DNA of 22,105 nucleotides from a virus, in IMG/VR virus record IMGVR_UViG_3300029448_000109, positions 17,995-40,099 of that record; one strand, 5' to 3'. The notes beneath the pieces were generated by a model. It saw only the letters and a program-made list of their open reading frames with translations, was not told the origin of the DNA and ran no database searches. A program made the translations under genes and the position numbers. Within the stretch, counting starts at the first letter, position 1, and every line of letters starts with the position of its first letter. Positions 21,301 to 22,105 of this stretch are shown piece after piece.

Positions 21301-21876
21301 CGCAACTGGGGTTCTTCATATACTACAGAATATTTTGGATTAGATAATTACACAACCGCTACTAAATCTTTTACTGATGGTGCTGCTAGTTTTGGAACAG
21401 AAAATGATTTAGCACAATTTGCTGGAGATGAAGTAAAGGTAAAAGTAAATGGTGTATTACAAACAGGAACATACGCAGTTTCAAGTACAGGAACATTAAG
21501 TTTAACTTCTATTAAAGATGCTAGTGGTTCTAATGTTAATGGATCACATACAGTAGTAATAGGACAAGCATACACATCAACACTTGCACCATTATATTCT
21601 GGTATAGAATTTAGAGGTGATACTACAAGAGGAAGTAGAATATCTTTATCTACTGCTTTAGTTAGATTTAAGGATACACTATCAGCTAAAGTAGGACAAA
21701 CAGAAACTAATTTAGATAATGTTAAATTTAAAAATAATACTGAATTAAACAGTGAGGATGCACCATGCTATCTTAGCAATGCTAATGAGTACTTGCAAAC
21801 GCTTTATGTTGTACAAGAAGAACCTCAACCATGTACAGTATTAGGAATGATACTTGATATAGAAGGAGGTAAATAA
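18379..21876 (+). CDS. Tail tubular protein B / nozzle (T7 gp12-type) with inserted propeller-like domain
   Basis: The start is GTG 18379, five bases after AGGAGAG. The protein has 1165 residues against about 794 in T7 gp12. Family hallmarks are NAFNGGEVSPSTYARYDQE (7-25), MENFIPMQAGGAERRPGTKY (34-53), then after the insertion YSDHRGYPHSVAIYESRLCF (738-757) and ANEWSLGSGSDQLAITPTQ. Residues about 405-695 form the insertion, with five blade-like units: MTYGGSKLWVLV, IAYYNSELYVLG, LGFDGTHFYATE, WTSIEGKLYALN and YDTTNSKLYAIQ. The nozzle closes the tail tube and holds the fibres. The inserted domain could be an extra receptor-binding or fibre-anchoring module. The TAA overlaps the next ATG. Confidence 0.87.
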   Translation: MAKHVINAFNGGEVSPSTYARYDQELYNTACIKMENFIPMQAGGAERRPGTKYLSSLSSSTNVIYPFVFNNSNTYNLIFSNLQLRIYKDNVLKITLTSPYLTAELYDLKLTQSADVVFITHPNHAVRKLSRVSDTIWTLELLNFKFPPLLDEDTDKTFSITGSATKGSTITITANNDQFTTDHIGSRFLIKQLRDSQNSRLAEVNSVYDHSDGSTTEQDYFVSSLVNVGFSNWSIETKGAWRGRVIILRSLDGGDTYEEYFTLADTSGDLLKTNDPDDDSITNKNFTFSSTEPEPAGALLKVQYTQPDETVSTYDSYRKFSFELNVEDPYLYGLCLITGRTSDTVATATLETPLAYTISDYGTNWETSTPFNKGAKVNFGGVLTVTPITAGSPYFIELRTAGDSPGSSGSVLANVQGMTYGGSKLWVLVTSNADGSGTQTVYSYTITNQGGSNLKYTYSDNDNLSGTTYVRVSDIAYYNSELYVLGVNVAAPPSGSNGNPLTEGGNNSLAQGSILRYNTSGVYQSTFHNFPLDNSGGNGEELYGTTFTTGLGFDGTHFYATEQQTVRNSTSSTSNPLKQVKRINRKINTAGSQVDSNELLLAGNPATGNQGTNFGDIYTDTKKFQDWTSIEGKLYALNDTNERWDTYDTGFGNLNVSIALGQTVSDTLKGTAYDTTNSKLYAIQDTGKIIEFGFVGDSVYYQCTSKHNSSSTSFATWLAQGYWVQRFPETQNYQEGAYSDHRGYPHSVAIYESRLCFGGTDTNPNTLWLSRTNDLDNFQTGVNANDSMRLTINSNTIDEIQWLCPSSSLVIGTTANEWSLGSGSDQLAITPTQLSIKRKSNYGSSKLQGELVNASVLFFMRQKTKLREWIEQNTANVFLAADLASYADQATKGGILQMAVQTQPETIIWMVRTDGQLIGLTYEKETKTFGWHRHTFFGATVESVSVLPTSTSEDCVYIILKKTDNERCYVKMDNRNWGSSYTTEYFGLDNYTTATKSFTDGAASFGTENDLAQFAGDEVKVKVNGVLQTGTYAVSSTGTLSLTSIKDASGSNVNGSHTVVIGQAYTSTLAPLYSGIEFRGDTTRGSRISLSTALVRFKDTLSAKVGQTETNLDNVKFKNNTELNSEDAPCYLSNANEYLQTLYVVQEEPQPCTVLGMILDIEGGK

Positions 21877-22105
21877 TGCCAATAGGTTTAGGTGCAATAG
21901 TTAGTGCAGGTGCAAGTATACTTGGCGGTGCTGCTCAGTCTAGAGCGCAAAGAGCGCAAGGTAAATTGCAATTAGAAGAAGCAAAGTATAATAAACAAGT
22001 ATATGATAATCGTGCTAAATCCATTGAAATGGCTTCAGGTGCAGAACAACGTCGTATTGGTAAAGCCCAACGTAAAGCACAAGCTGAACAAAAAGTAGCA
22101 TTTGC
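21876..22105 (+). CDS. Internal virion protein, gp14-like (N-terminal part, cut by window end)
   Basis: The ATG overlaps the nozzle TAA with GGAGG seven bases upstream. Seventy-six residues are visible. A glycine/alanine-rich hydrophobic start (MPIGLGAIVSAGASILGGAA) is followed by a long helix rich in arginine, glutamine and alanine (QSRAQRAQGKLQLEEAKYNK and QRRIGKAQRKAQAEQ). This layout fits T7 gp14-type internal core proteins, which leave the capsid during infection to form the outer-membrane channel. The position right after the nozzle gene is also that of gp14. The remainder lies outside. Confidence 0.7.
   Translation, partial: MPIGLGAIVSAGASILGGAAQSRAQRAQGKLQLEEAKYNKQVYDNRAKSIEMASGAEQRRIGKAQRKAQAEQKVAF

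Noticed and set aside
1-22105. CRISPR array, insertion sequence, integrase or reverse transcriptase
   Set aside because: No evenly spaced repeats, transposase or integrase motifs, or YxDD-type reverse transcriptase motif were seen in any gene.

Overview
The window is part of a tailed-phage genome, or a closely related prophage. It is AT-rich, with about 28% G+C in one sampled 60-base block of ordinary coding DNA. The structural genes follow a T7-like podovirus order: small and large terminase, portal (head-to-tail connector), lysozyme, scaffold, major capsid protein, tail tube A, tail tube B (nozzle), then the start of a gp14-like internal virion protein. No RNA polymerase or DNA polymerase gene lies in the window, and the readable promoters look sigma70-like, so host RNA polymerase probably transcribes it. 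The composition and gene set would suit a marine, low-G+C host, but the host is inferred, not shown.

Layout. (1) Bases 1-503, plus strand: the 3' end of a probable 3-TM holin and a 53-aa protein. (2) 504-663: a convergent, hairpin-rich gap. (3) 664-7235, minus strand: one tightly coupled replication and DNA-metabolism operon. In transcription order it holds a 102-aa protein, a HIRAN-like protein, an 81-aa protein, a winged-helix replication protein, a DnaB-type helicase, a C5-cytosine methyltransferase, an ssDNA-binding protein, an HNH/NinG-like nuclease, a 27-aa membrane peptide, a DUF5664-like protein, a calcineurin-type phosphoesterase and a 66-aa protein. (4) 7236-7549: divergent control region with promoter candidates and two inverted repeats. 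(5) 7550-9495, plus strand: seven small early genes of unknown function, mostly joined by embedded GGAGG and overlapping stop/start. (6) 9496-9781: a gap with a strong terminator. (7) 9782 to the end, plus strand: three mini-genes, two of them cysteine-rich, then the packaging and virion genes.

The most unusual locus is the methyltransferase at 3115-4403. A second same-strand frame is open for 407 codons across nearly the whole gene. It starts at an ATG two bases before the methyltransferase GTG, under the same Shine-Dalgarno. A repeated DNA unit encodes an L-S-D-T motif in the methyltransferase frame and a P-T-P motif in the other. The 3' end encodes the methyltransferase GNGVVP region in one frame and an NPSWVEQLMG...GWTDL segment in the other. 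This looks like true dual coding, although stop codons are also sparse in plus-strand frames there.

The major capsid gene appears to be its own transcription unit: a near-consensus promoter (TTGACA-N17-TATAGA), a structured leader of about 134 bases, the capsid and 130-aa genes, and a strong terminator. The nozzle protein carries a roughly 290-residue propeller-like insertion.
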